From assembly GCA_905233625.1 (NCBI GenBank), contig CAJOFJ010000001.1, forward strand, positions 1 to 64,000: DNA of 64,000 bases, read 5' to 3'. Shown here in pieces: positions 26,133-35,126 of this stretch. Position 1 is the first letter of the stretch, and each line of letters starts with the position of its first letter. Below the pieces are notes generated by a model. That model was not told where the DNA came from. It did no database searches and saw only the letters and a program-made list of their open reading frames with translations. This stretch comes from an uncultured Bacteroidales bacterium (GTDB lineage Bacteria > Bacteroidota > Bacteroidia > Bacteroidales > WCHB1-69). Position numbers and translations under genes: made by a program.

Positions 26133-27017
26133 ATGCACTATATTTTTGTCATCAACGGAAGAGCAGACTATGCCTTCATTGAGGAAGATATAAAACGACA
26201 ACTGGAAGGGATGGACATCCAGTACTCGTTGTATCTGACATCAGGTACAGGTGACGGCACCCGTTATACTCGCATTTACTGTGACCTTCACCGCACAGAA
26301 GAAGTCTGCTTTGTGGCCTGCGGGGGATCAGGAATCACTAATGAGGTGGCTTCTGGTATTGTAGGCGAAAAAAACAAGTCGATGTCGATCCTTGCATACG
26401 GCTATACCAACGACTTTCTGAAGATGTTCCCTGACAGGGACTTTCACAGTGTGCAAAAAATTCTGAATGGAGAAGTAACCAATGTCGATATCCTGAAAAT
26501 TAATGACAACTATGCGCTGAATACCATCAATTTCGGTTTTGACTCCATTGTGGCCCGCGAAGTATATTACCTCACTGAAGTTGGGAAGCGATACCCTTAC
26601 GAGCGAGGCATTATCAGAGCATTTTTCGGAGGTCGTTTCAACCGGATTAAGGTCATCGCCGACGGCAAGCCCCTCAACAAATGGATGATACTGAACTGCG
26701 CTATCGGCAACGGTCGCTATGTTGCCGGAAAATACATGTGCACTCCCCTGGCCGACCCCTGCGACGGACTAATGGACGTGTGTATTCTCAAAATCATGTC
26801 TCTACTGCGTTTTGCCCTGCTCCTGCCTCACTATCAGAAAGGTGAGCAAATTGGGATTAAGTATAATTCAAAAGTGATTTATACCAAAGCCAAACACCTT
26901 GATATTATTAGCAAAAACCTGATTACCATGGTATTAGATGGCGAATTATTGCCAGGAACGAAGTTCAGCGTAGACGTGTTGCCACAGGCTGTCAAGATAG
27001 TTTTGCCTAACAGTTAA
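26133..27017 (+). CDS. Diacylglycerol/sphingosine kinase-like protein with altered nucleotide-binding motif
   Basis: The 294-residue protein has the YegS/DgkB layout: a Rossmann-like N-domain and a beta-sandwich C-domain (INFGFDSIVAREV, AIGNGRYVAGKYMCTPLADPCDGLMDVCIL, DGELLPG). The family motif GGDGT, needed for ATP binding, reads ACGGSGITNEV (Gly64, Gly65, Ser66), so the Asp is replaced by Ser, and NPxSG at the N-terminus reads VINGRAD. The C-domain PxADPxDGxLD block is intact. It may have lost kinase activity or act as a regulated lipid-binding partner. It starts 5 nt after the STAS gene and its stop overlaps that of the opposite gene. Confidence 0.8.
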   Translation: MHYIFVINGRADYAFIEEDIKRQLEGMDIQYSLYLTSGTGDGTRYTRIYCDLHRTEEVCFVACGGSGITNEVASGIVGEKNKSMSILAYGYTNDFLKMFPDRDFHSVQKILNGEVTNVDILKINDNYALNTINFGFDSIVAREVYYLTEVGKRYPYERGIIRAFFGGRFNRIKVIADGKPLNKWMILNCAIGNGRYVAGKYMCTPLADPCDGLMDVCILKIMSLLRFALLLPHYQKGEQIGIKYNSKVIYTKAKHLDIISKNLITMVLDGELLPGTKFSVDVLPQAVKIVLPNS

Positions 27018-28363
27018 GCATTAAAAGCAACCAATTCCTCTTTCAGTTTTTCTGCCTGTTTAGTTTGACCGGCATGTTGTAATTTATAGTAGCGCCACAG
27101 AGCCTTCAACTTGATTAAAGCTTTCTTGTAAGCATAAAATATGAAGAACGAGACAATCATAGCAAACACACAACCCAGTGCGCAAAGAAAGCTTTTGGAG
27201 ACAATCCACGCTATCGCCAGCACCAGAAGGTAATACACGGTGAAAGACACCATTCCGCCCACGAAATTAAACGAGGAGTGCAACTGCCTGTCTTTGATTT
27301 TTTTACGAAACAAAGCGGGGAACTCGAAGGGGAGAATATTGCTTACCAAGCCAAAGAGAAACAAGGGAAAGAGCAATACCGCCACAATCGTATACAGCAA
27401 GACTTTGGCCCAACCCGCTTTTCGCCCGATAATCCAGTCCCGAAGATTCAGTTTCTGCAACTCGTCCACATATTCACGTGTAATTTGCATCAATTCCGAA
27501 AACTCCTGAGGCTTTTGTTGTTGCATGGTTGCGATATCCTGCAATAATGTTACTTCTTCTGCCGGGTAGTTCGGAAAGTACGAGGAACTTAAGCCTTTTT
27601 TTTGCAGACGTGGTTTCACCCACATCTGGCGTAACAAATCAATTTCCTGATAATAATCCTCGTAAGCCTCGATATCGGGGGTGATAGCTTTTAGCCTGGT
27701 CCTGGCCTTCTCGTTGAGCAATCTGTATGCGATATTCGGGTCGGTTTTGAAATTCTCGGCAAACTCGGTGCAACCGAAAGGCTCTCCCACCGTCAGCACC
27801 ACCTCGCTACGGGCATTGTAGTAGTCCTTGTAATGGATATTGACGGGCAGAATCTGCAAATCCAGCTTGAAATCAGCCATTTCCTCTGCAGCGAAGGCAA
27901 TGCGAGGGAAGCCTTTTTTGAAGCTGCCAAGATAGTGTCCTTGCTGATGCTGCGCCTCGGGGGCAATTACCAGTGTGCCGCCATCGTTCAGCACCTTGGC
28001 CGCAATGCTGAACGAGGTCATGTTATATTTGATGTCGCTCACCCCACCGTCACGGGAACGGAAAGTGGGCAATATCTTCAGAAAACGCAGAATCTTGGCC
28101 ACCCTGTCCTTCTTGAAGATGTCGCCGCGGGCAATGAACACCGGCTGGCGGAAATCATCAAACATATACAGGATGTTCAGCGGATCGCTCAAACCATTCT
28201 GATGGTTATAGATAATCAACACAGGCTTCCCCTTGTCGGGGATGTTTTCTCTGTTGATAACATACATCTTTCTATAATACAGATGATTATGAAAGAATTT
28301 CAGATAAAGATTATAGCAAAAGTAACGCCAGGAGAAATCTCCGACATGCGTGAAATCAATCAT
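27014..28363 (-). CDS. PlsC-like lysophospholipid acyltransferase with membrane C-terminal domain
   Basis: A 449-residue protein. The acyltransferase domain (about 30-230) has YNHQNGLSD (His54 and Asp60; the spacing seen in Bacteroidetes), FRSRDGG, a TLVIAPEAQHQ motif and ILPVNIHY. The C-terminal half has an amphipathic stretch and three or four membrane segments (from about 320). It transfers acyl groups to a glycerophospholipid or related lipid. The stop codon shares the TTAA at 27014-27017 with the convergent lipid-kinase-like gene, a 4-nt overlap. Confidence 0.88.
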   Translation of the reverse strand: MIDFTHVGDFSWRYFCYNLYLKFFHNHLYYRKMYVINRENIPDKGKPVLIIYNHQNGLSDPLNILYMFDDFRQPVFIARGDIFKKDRVAKILRFLKILPTFRSRDGGVSDIKYNMTSFSIAAKVLNDGGTLVIAPEAQHQQGHYLGSFKKGFPRIAFAAEEMADFKLDLQILPVNIHYKDYYNARSEVVLTVGEPFGCTEFAENFKTDPNIAYRLLNEKARTRLKAITPDIEAYEDYYQEIDLLRQMWVKPRLQKKGLSSSYFPNYPAEEVTLLQDIATMQQQKPQEFSELMQITREYVDELQKLNLRDWIIGRKAGWAKVLLYTIVAVLLFPLFLFGLVSNILPFEFPALFRKKIKDRQLHSSFNFVGGMVSFTVYYLLVLAIAWIVSKSFLCALGCVFAMIVSFFIFYAYKKALIKLKALWRYYKLQHAGQTKQAEKLKEELVAFNA

Positions 28364-28371
28364 AAAATCTG

Positions 28372-30537
28372 TTAATTGAGTGTCATTTCGTTCAGAATGT
28401 TCTGAGCGCCTGCAAATTTGTCCACAATAAAGAGGAAGTATCTGATATCCAATGAGATATTACGACAACGGTTTACATCGTAGTTGATATCACTCATGGT
28501 GCCTTCCCAAACGCGGTCGAAGTTCACACCAATCAGTTCGCCATTGGCATTGATAACGGGGCTACCTGAATTGCCGCCCGTGGTGTGGTTGCTAGCAATG
28601 AAAGCCACTGGCATCTCACCTTTGCTGTTGGCATAGCGGCCGTAATCCTTAGCTTCGTACAGCTGTTTCAGCTTCGGATCCACCTTGTAGTCAAAAATGT
28701 CGGGATTGTCTTTTTCAATCACACCAGCCAAAGTGGTATAATAAATGTAGTCCTTGCCATCCTGCGGATGGAAGCCCTTCACCTGACCGTAAGTCACACG
28801 CATGGTCAAGTTGGCATCAGGATAGAAAGTTTTATCTTTCTCTTTGAGCATCAGGGCTTTCACATACAAACGATAGTCATTGTTGATTTTTGAGGAAAGC
28901 TCGCGCATGGCCTCATAATCATTTATATATTGATCCATAGCAGGATTAAGCAACTTAAAAATAACATCATTGTCCAGTTTAGCCACCGCTTTTTTATTGG
29001 CTTTCTGCAAGAATGCCTTAAATGTTTCCGCATCCTTATACACCGATCTCTCATAAATATCCTCGGCAAATCCCTGTAATACAGCTTTCAATCCCGAAGG
29101 TGTAAGATAGGCGTATTGTCTCAACTCTTGGGACATCGATTCAGGATTCAAGGTAGTGAAATAATAGTACATCAGCTCCACAAAACACTCTTTGTCAATA
29201 GGTTTGTAATAAGAAGCGAAGAAAGCGTCAATGCGAGGCAGCAATTTGGCCTTGGCCTCCTCAAACTGCTGGTTGGTGACCGTTTTGTCCCATGCCATGT
29301 CTATCAGCTGTGAGCAATTGCGGTGCATGAACTGCATCATCTCCACTGCCCAGAAGGTCTCGTAGAAATAAGTAGTGCTGGTATTGTATTTGCGGTAAGT
29401 GCTGTATGATTTTTTCAGGTCGGGCAGAACATTGCCGTATTTGGCGTTCATTTCGGGATTCTGTTTGAGCCACTGCTCGAATTCTGCTTCCTCGGCCTGT
29501 TTTCTTTCCACCACTTTGCACTCTTTCAGGCCCTTGCTCTCCCCTATCCATTTTTTCCAACCGTTGGAGATGGAGTTGGATTTGGCGGAATACATCAGGC
29601 GGATTTCAGTGGACAGATTCTGATATTTCTTCATGATGTCGAGGCGCACGCCACGCTGATGAATAGCCACCGGATTAATATCATTGACGGTCATATCCAC
29701 CGCATCCGAAATGATAAACTGCTGGGTAGTACCGGGATAACCAAATACAAGGGTAAAATCGTTCTCTTCCACACCCTTGGTAGAAATGGTAAAATACTTT
29801 TTCGGTGTATAGGGAACATTGTCTTTGGAATAAAGTGCAGGCTGATTATTTTTATCAGCATAAATACGATACATGGAGAAGTCGCCTGTATGACGGGGCC
29901 ACATCCAGTTATCGGTATCACCACCGAACTTGCCGATACTTTCGGGCGGAGTACCCACCAGACGAATATCATCAAAGGTCTCATTGATAAAGGCAAAATA
30001 CTGATTCCCATAGTAAAAAGCTTTGATATCAACGGTATAATGTGTACCTAACACCAGTTCTTTTTTCACTTTTTCAATATTTTCCCTGATAATTTTTTCG
30101 CGGGCATCATTTTTCATGTCATCGGTCACGCCTTCCAACACCTGTTTAGACACATCGCGCATCTCCACTAGGAAAGTCACGCTGAGGCCCTCGCAGGGAA
30201 TTTCCTCCTCAAAAGACTTTGCCCAAAAACCATTGTGCAAATAGTTATGTTCCAATGTACTATATCGCTGCACATAGGAGTATCCACAATGGTGGTTGGT
30301 AAGCAGCAAGCCTTTGGACGAAATCAACTCGGCAGTGCAACCTCCACCGAAAAGCACGATAGCGTCCTTCATGCTGTGATGATTCACACTATACACATCT
30401 TCGGCCGTTAATTTGAAGCCCAGTTGTTGCATTTCAGCCTCATTATAATTCAGGAAAACAGGCAGCCACATACCCTCATCGGCGCGAGACCAAGCGAAAA
30501 TGCAGCAGAAAAGAAGGAGTAACGAGATTTTTTTCAT
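28372..30537 (-). CDS. S46 family dipeptidyl peptidase, DPP11-like (Asp/Glu-specific type)
   Basis: 721 residues from the ATG at 30537; the upstream frame to 30591 is rejected because it precedes the promoter box and lacks a signal peptide. The signal peptide is MKKISLLLLFCCIFAWSRA. Catalytic His83 is in TNHHCGYSY, Asp lies in the GGDTDNWMWPRHTGDFSMYR region, and nucleophile Ser657 is in GGNSGSPV. Arg675, exactly 18 residues after the Ser, matches the Arg673 that gives DPP11 of Porphyromonas gingivalis its Asp/Glu preference (DPP7 has Gly). The enzyme cleaves dipeptides from N-termini in the periplasm and supports peptide-based nutrition. Confidence 0.92.
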   Translation of the reverse strand: MKKISLLLLFCCIFAWSRADEGMWLPVFLNYNEAEMQQLGFKLTAEDVYSVNHHSMKDAIVLFGGGCTAELISSKGLLLTNHHCGYSYVQRYSTLEHNYLHNGFWAKSFEEEIPCEGLSVTFLVEMRDVSKQVLEGVTDDMKNDAREKIIRENIEKVKKELVLGTHYTVDIKAFYYGNQYFAFINETFDDIRLVGTPPESIGKFGGDTDNWMWPRHTGDFSMYRIYADKNNQPALYSKDNVPYTPKKYFTISTKGVEENDFTLVFGYPGTTQQFIISDAVDMTVNDINPVAIHQRGVRLDIMKKYQNLSTEIRLMYSAKSNSISNGWKKWIGESKGLKECKVVERKQAEEAEFEQWLKQNPEMNAKYGNVLPDLKKSYSTYRKYNTSTTYFYETFWAVEMMQFMHRNCSQLIDMAWDKTVTNQQFEEAKAKLLPRIDAFFASYYKPIDKECFVELMYYYFTTLNPESMSQELRQYAYLTPSGLKAVLQGFAEDIYERSVYKDAETFKAFLQKANKKAVAKLDNDVIFKLLNPAMDQYINDYEAMRELSSKINNDYRLYVKALMLKEKDKTFYPDANLTMRVTYGQVKGFHPQDGKDYIYYTTLAGVIEKDNPDIFDYKVDPKLKQLYEAKDYGRYANSKGEMPVAFIASNHTTGGNSGSPVINANGELIGVNFDRVWEGTMSDINYDVNRCRNISLDIRYFLFIVDKFAGAQNILNEMTLN

Positions 30538-30557
30538 TGCAATAAATTTTGATGGCG

Positions 30558-30565
30558 CAAAATTA
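30558..30565 (-). promoter_or_regulatory. -7 promoter box of the S46 peptidase gene
   Basis: Minus strand TAATTTTG, 21 nt upstream of the ATG at 30537. It fixes the start and excludes 30591. Confidence 0.65.
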
Positions 30566-30638
30566 CATAAATTTCCGCAACGACACACCAAATCATTAAA
30601 ATTATTAAATCCGAAATCAGTATCTTTATTTTGATTAA

Positions 30639-31331
30639 TTAAAATCTTTCCTCCTGCTGGTAGCTATAGTAGCTGTTGCGAGAAATGACAATGTGATCCG
30701 TCACCTGAATATTCAGGAGTTGCGCGGCCTCCTTGAGCTGTTGTGTCAACTGATCGTCAAACTTACTGGGCACCACATCACCCGACGGATGGTTGTGACA
30801 CAGTATCAAACCCGTGGCCGACAATTCCAAAGCCTGCTTCAATACCAGACGCACATCCACCATAGTGGTTGTCAAACCTCCTTGACTCACACGGTCTGCT
30901 TTAAGCAGCATCGCAGCCTGATTCAGATAGAGCACCCAAAACTCCTCATGTCCCAGATGACCGTTACGAGGCAACATATACTCGTACACATCCTTTGGAG
31001 ACTGTATTTTGCGTTGATTCCCCACTTTCTCCGCCCGCACACGCCTGCCCAACTCAAACGCGGCCAAAAGCGTAACTGCCTTGGTCTGCCCTATGCCATG
31101 AATCTGACGCAAGTCACGCAAGGTCCATTCCGACAAACGATTGAGCTTGTTATCGTTCATGGACAGCACCCGCTTAGCCATATCTACAACAGTCTCCTGG
31201 CGGGTGCCACTACGCAACAATATCGCAATCAGCTCCGCGTCAGTCAAGGCAGACAAACCCTGAGCGATGCACTTTTCGCGAGGACGGTCTGCCTCACTCC
31301 AATCCTTAAGATTTAGTTTATCAGTTTGCAT
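30639..31331 (-). CDS. radC: RadC family JAB/MPN domain protein
   Basis: A 230-residue RadC protein. The N-terminal part has a helix-hairpin-helix type segment (LRQIHGIGQTKAVTLLAAFELGRR). The C-terminal MPN/JAMM domain has the metal motif HNHPSGD near residue 178 with the upstream Glu in the conserved EEFWVLYLN segment. Despite its name the role in DNA repair is not settled for the family. Length is normal. It is separated from its neighbours by 100-130 nt on both sides. Confidence 0.93.
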   Translation of the reverse strand: MQTDKLNLKDWSEADRPREKCIAQGLSALTDAELIAILLRSGTRQETVVDMAKRVLSMNDNKLNRLSEWTLRDLRQIHGIGQTKAVTLLAAFELGRRVRAEKVGNQRKIQSPKDVYEYMLPRNGHLGHEEFWVLYLNQAAMLLKADRVSQGGLTTTMVDVRLVLKQALELSATGLILCHNHPSGDVVPSKFDDQLTQQLKEAAQLLNIQVTDHIVISRNSYYSYQQEERF

Positions 31332-31462
31332 AAATAAGGTTAAGGTGTTGAAACGTTAAGACGTGAAAACGTTCCTGCACAATCACAAGACGACACAATG
31401 CGGACACATGCAATACGTCCCAACATGCTGCAGTCTCAATGGAAATCTATCAAAAGAAGGAA

Positions 31463-32398
31463 TTATACCGTCTGTTCGCGTTTAAGCAAATATGGCAACA
31501 TAATCTGGTCAAGGCCCTTGGTAATGTCTGCTGGAATCATATCAATCTGATACTGACCACATTTCAGGCTCAATTCACGGAAAAAATCTCCGATGGCCTG
31601 CTTGTAGTACTCACGTATGGAATTGGAATGCAACTTGACTTCCGACCCAGTTTCCATATCTATAAAACGATACAGTCGATTATCAAAACCGAAATCTTCC
31701 TCCATTTTTTTATGATAGGTATGGAACAACATCACCTCGTTCTTATTGTGTTTCAGATGTCCCAAAGCCAGCATCAGTTCATCCAGATGGGCATCAGTTT
31801 CAAACATATCGCTGAAAATGACAACCATCGAGCGTTTGTTGATCTGCTCCGCAATCCGATGCAAGGTGTCGGTAACTCGTGAACGGCGCTGCACCTCGGA
31901 AGAAATCGGCTGTATAATCTTTTCCAGCTCTCGATATATCATTTTGAAATGACTGTCTCCTCCCCTCGCCGAAGTGTGCAGTTCCAGTTTGTCCGAAAAG
32001 ACACTCAAACCAACGGCATCTCGTTGATTCTTAAAAATCTGCATCAAAGCGGCAGCGGCGTATGCGGAGAACAAAATCTTGTTCGGTTCAGCCATGGTAT
32101 ATTTCTCCTGCAAAGGGAAATACATGGAAGAAGAGTTGTCAATGATAATATGACAACGCAAGTTGGTTTCCTCCTCGTACCGCTTCACAAACAATTTGTC
32201 GGTCTTGGCATACAATTTCCAGTCAATATGCTTGGTAGGTTCTCCCGGATTGTACTGCCGGTGCTCGGCAAACTCAACCGAGAAGCCATGCAAAGGACTC
32301 TTGTGCAAACCAGTAATAAAACCTGTAACCACCTGTTTGGCAATCAATTCCAGATTATCATATTGGGTAAATTGAGTATAATCAATTGTGTAAGCCAT
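31463..32398 (-). CDS. DUF58 domain protein (MoxR-associated type)
   Basis: The 311-residue protein contains the DUF58 signature HRQYNPGEPTKHIDWKLYAKTDKLFVKRYEEE and then a von Willebrand A-like fold with MIDAS-type IIIDNSSSMYF. DUF58 proteins normally act with a MoxR AAA ATPase and batA/batB genes; none lies nearby here, so this copy is isolated. Function is unknown beyond a likely envelope or chaperone-linked role. A promoter box at 32419-32426 places the start at 32398. Confidence 0.88.
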   Translation of the reverse strand: MAYTIDYTQFTQYDNLELIAKQVVTGFITGLHKSPLHGFSVEFAEHRQYNPGEPTKHIDWKLYAKTDKLFVKRYEEETNLRCHIIIDNSSSMYFPLQEKYTMAEPNKILFSAYAAAALMQIFKNQRDAVGLSVFSDKLELHTSARGGDSHFKMIYRELEKIIQPISSEVQRRSRVTDTLHRIAEQINKRSMVVIFSDMFETDAHLDELMLALGHLKHNKNEVMLFHTYHKKMEEDFGFDNRLYRFIDMETGSEVKLHSNSIREYYKQAIGDFFRELSLKCGQYQIDMIPADITKGLDQIMLPYLLKREQTV

Positions 32399-32418
32399 CT
32401 TCCAGTTGTTTGAAAATG

Positions 32419-32426
32419 CAAAAATA
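32419..32426 (-). promoter_or_regulatory. -7 promoter box of the DUF58 gene
   Basis: Minus strand TATTTTTG, 21 nt upstream of the ATG at 32398. Confidence 0.6.
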
Positions 32427-32440
32427 CAAAAAAATCCATT

Positions 32441-34090
32441 TTATTGCTGCCCGACAAAAGACTGAAACGTTTCCAAGAACGATGCGGAAAACTCATATGT
32501 ATTATAATCGGAAGTAAAAACCTCATCGGTGCCAAACATACCTACGAAGCCAAAATTCTTCTGCCATAATAACAATGCCGGATAGGACTTACATTCCCTC
32601 AACGCCCCGTAATCCTCACCAAAAATTCCATATAACGGCTGATAGAATTGTGGACATATACTTGCCAGCTGTTGTAACTGCTGTCTTCTAAACAAATAAC
32701 TATCCACTTCACCCATAAAACACAGCAACTTCACCTGAGAGCTGTCTACCGATGACAAAAACTGCAGTATTTTCTTCTGACAGGTAGAGCATTGCGGCTG
32801 CCGATTAATCATCAGAACAAGTTTGTCCTTTCCCAACTCATCCAAGCTAACCCTTTGATTATCGAAATCATAAAACGTCAATTCATTTTTCAAAGTCTGT
32901 ACACGCAGTTTCACCACTGGATCATGGTTTTTGAACCACGCATCCTTATCTCGCCGATACTGCATCACAGACCGCCCCATATATGACTCTTCTTCCGTAG
33001 TCATCAATAACTGCAACAATTGATTCCGGTAAGGATAAACCATCAGATTATCGTTGCTCAAATGATACGAAACCGGGAAATAGTCAGCATTATATACCTT
33101 GCCGGTATCGGACACTGCCAGCGTACAAAAATCCTGTCGCCATCCCGCCTTTGTCTTGTGCAATCGCATCACTGCCAACTGTTGCTGTCGGCTGGCATCG
33201 CCAAGATTCACAGAAAGCAAGATCAAAGAATCACTAAGAGGATCTATGGTTTTTGCAAACGAATATTGCCTATACTGTTGATTCAATGCGCAATAGATTC
33301 TTTCCACACCATACGGCAAGGCATGTATCCGCTGCAATAATTCCTGCGGTAAAGGCTTCCACCCAGGTACTTTATAGACTATACTATCTTGCAGTGAACC
33401 TTGCAACGTATATTTCATGATTTCATTGGATCCCGGAGGCATATAATACAAATTCTCCTGATTTACAAATATATAACGATTAGGATCAAATTGAAGCAAA
33501 AAGGCTGCCGGCTGCAGCAAAGTCCGGACCAAGCGGATATCTTTATCCATATCTTTCCCATAACACAGCCAACGGAACTCCCGTTTTTCCTTGTCATCCA
33601 CTATTGCATAAATTTCATCCTGGTACAAATAACCCGCGCACACACCTCTGCAAAAAACACGCTGCAGAAACTTATATTCACCTGATTTACAAGTATAAAC
33701 CAACAATTGATTGTCACAAACCAGCAAGAGGCGGTCTTTTTCAAAAGACAAAGCATAAATACAAGTTGACTGGGCATCCCGTTTCCATGATGGAGAGTCG
33801 GTTGGATAGCTCAAACTTATCGTATCTTGCTGGAAGGTTTTCAAGTCCACAAGATGAAGCACACAGCGATAATCTTTGCCCTGGGCTCTAAAAGACTTTC
33901 TGTGACAAAAGTACAAGCGGTCCTGGTGAACCGTAGCCAAGAAATTACGCTGCGGCATACCCTGTCCCAGATGCGATATTACCAAAGACGTGTCAAGTGA
34001 CAACCAGTGCGCCAAAGAAATGGCCGGACTTTGAGCAAAGGACAAATATCCCCCAAACACGACAAAACTAATTACAATTAACCTTTTCAT
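32441..34090 (-). CDS. Secreted protein of unknown function with C-terminal thioredoxin-like domain
   Basis: 549 residues from the ATG at 34090. A signal peptide (MKRLIVISFVVFGGYLSFAQ) is followed by a long beta-rich region reminiscent of a propeller. The final 130 residues contain LVLMINRQPQCSTCQKKILQFL and a FGFVGMFGTDEV segment, suggesting a thioredoxin-like fold with CxxC. The family is not known to me. The longer frame to 34120 starts inside a hairpin that follows the upstream gene, so 34090 is preferred. The Cys-rich protein 34164-34688 lies just upstream. Confidence 0.75.
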   Translation of the reverse strand: MKRLIVISFVVFGGYLSFAQSPAISLAHWLSLDTSLVISHLGQGMPQRNFLATVHQDRLYFCHRKSFRAQGKDYRCVLHLVDLKTFQQDTISLSYPTDSPSWKRDAQSTCIYALSFEKDRLLLVCDNQLLVYTCKSGEYKFLQRVFCRGVCAGYLYQDEIYAIVDDKEKREFRWLCYGKDMDKDIRLVRTLLQPAAFLLQFDPNRYIFVNQENLYYMPPGSNEIMKYTLQGSLQDSIVYKVPGWKPLPQELLQRIHALPYGVERIYCALNQQYRQYSFAKTIDPLSDSLILLSVNLGDASRQQQLAVMRLHKTKAGWRQDFCTLAVSDTGKVYNADYFPVSYHLSNDNLMVYPYRNQLLQLLMTTEEESYMGRSVMQYRRDKDAWFKNHDPVVKLRVQTLKNELTFYDFDNQRVSLDELGKDKLVLMINRQPQCSTCQKKILQFLSSVDSSQVKLLCFMGEVDSYLFRRQQLQQLASICPQFYQPLYGIFGEDYGALRECKSYPALLLWQKNFGFVGMFGTDEVFTSDYNTYEFSASFLETFQSFVGQQ

Positions 34091-34110
34091 CGTTAAAAAC
34101 ATAGGTCTAA

Positions 34111-34142
34111 AAGAAGGCATCGTCCATGGACGACACCTTCTT
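34111..34142 (-). terminator. Long hairpin between the Cys-rich gene and the thioredoxin-like gene
   Basis: AAGAAGG (34111-34117) pairs with CCTTCTT (34136-34142), and TCGTCC (34120-34125) pairs with GGACGA (34128-34133), leaving a CA/CA internal loop. On the minus strand a short T run follows. It is a probable terminator or attenuator for the gene ending at 34164. Confidence 0.6.
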
Positions 34143-34163
34143 GCGAATGAATTATGGAGACAA

Positions 34164-34688
34164 TTACAGACCCAAAGAAGAAGCGTCTGTTTTATAAACT
34201 GTAATAGTTACTGAACCATCACCGAGATTATTACAATTCCATCTGGAATCATAAATATATAACGATTTGCGTGCTGAATTATCCATCTGATTTTCTCGAG
34301 TGGGCATCACCTTTTTTGATGTAACACCGCGACAAACACCTTGTTCCACCTTATTTTCGCTCTGTTCCAGCAAAGTGTTGACTGTAGTGGCAAAGCCTGC
34401 CGGCAAAACTTTTGCCTGAGTAGGTGGAACATAATTTCCCGCATCCGCAGGAATTCTGCAACGTGTAAAGCCCTGACCGTAGCAATTCAATTGAGCACTG
34501 ATACAATTTGTCAAATCGTCATAACATTCACTGTATGAGACATTCCCATACAAATTAATCAAGGAAAGCAAGCCCCCGTTACATTTGCTTACCGACAAAG
34601 TATAAAGGGGAGATTCCGCCTTTGCTGATCTATTGAAAGCCGGACACAGCATAACGGCTAAAACAAGTAGTAAAGCAATCTTTTTCAT
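34164..34688 (-). CDS. Secreted Cys-rich protein of unknown function
   Basis: This 174-residue protein has a signal peptide (MKKIALLLVLAVMLCPAFNRSAKA) and then seven cysteines, several in the first part of the mature protein (SKCNGG, SECYDD, TNCISAQLNC). I do not recognise a family. The spacing suggests disulfide bonds, and the next gene downstream on this strand encodes a CxxC-containing protein, which could be related to folding; this is inference. The only promoter box found lies 205 nt upstream, giving a long leader. Confidence 0.7.
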   Translation of the reverse strand: MKKIALLLVLAVMLCPAFNRSAKAESPLYTLSVSKCNGGLLSLINLYGNVSYSECYDDLTNCISAQLNCYGQGFTRCRIPADAGNYVPPTQAKVLPAGFATTVNTLLEQSENKVEQGVCRGVTSKKVMPTRENQMDNSARKSLYIYDSRWNCNNLGDGSVTITVYKTDASSLGL

Positions 34689-34892
34689 AATTCAATTTTT
34701 AAAATTAATATTGTAATGAATATGCACTCTCGCAGCATCGGGCATTCGACCCTCATCTCGTCATTTAAAATGATTTTAACAGCATCTTTCAAGGCGACTT
34801 CTATCTTTTTTAATAAGTAATAAAAGCAAAATGTCAGATTCCGTTTAGAAGCATGGATTGCCAGTCCATTCTTCCTTTTGGATTTGACAAAG

Positions 34893-34900
34893 CAAAAATA
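34893..34900 (-). promoter_or_regulatory. -7 promoter box of the Cys-rich gene
   Basis: Minus strand TATTTTTG. The leader would be unusually long (about 200 nt), so a closer, unrecognised promoter is also possible. Confidence 0.45.
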
Positions 34901-35097
34901 CAAATAATTTTACATCAATTATAATTTTTGAATAATTTTTTCTTTATTTTTATCTTATTAAATTACAATTAATTTGAAATGTTTTCAACAAACTGTTAAT
35001 AAGTTTTTTTCATAAAGAACAGCACATTTGGCACAAATTACAGGTTTCCGAGGTTCATTCCACGAATGGACTCTAAAAATACTGTTCACTTATAGAT

Positions 35098-35126
35098 TTT
35101 GAATTCAACATTTTTCACTACCTTTG
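35098..35126 (+). promoter_or_regulatory. Promoter of the M3 peptidase gene
   Basis: TTTG at 35098-35101 and TACCTTTG at 35119-35126 are 17 nt apart, slightly shorter than the usual 19-21. The ATG is at 35206. Confidence 0.6.

Noticed and set aside
31346..31370. Repeat-like words aacgttaa, gacgtgaa, aacgttcc before radC
   Set aside because: The spacing is 8 nt, not 7, and there are only three imperfect copies, so I did not group it with the heptad arrays.
34685..34903. Minus-strand 72-residue open frame before the Cys-rich gene
   Set aside because: Its start lies upstream of the -7 box at 34893-34900, it has no recognisable motif, and it occupies the AT-rich leader.
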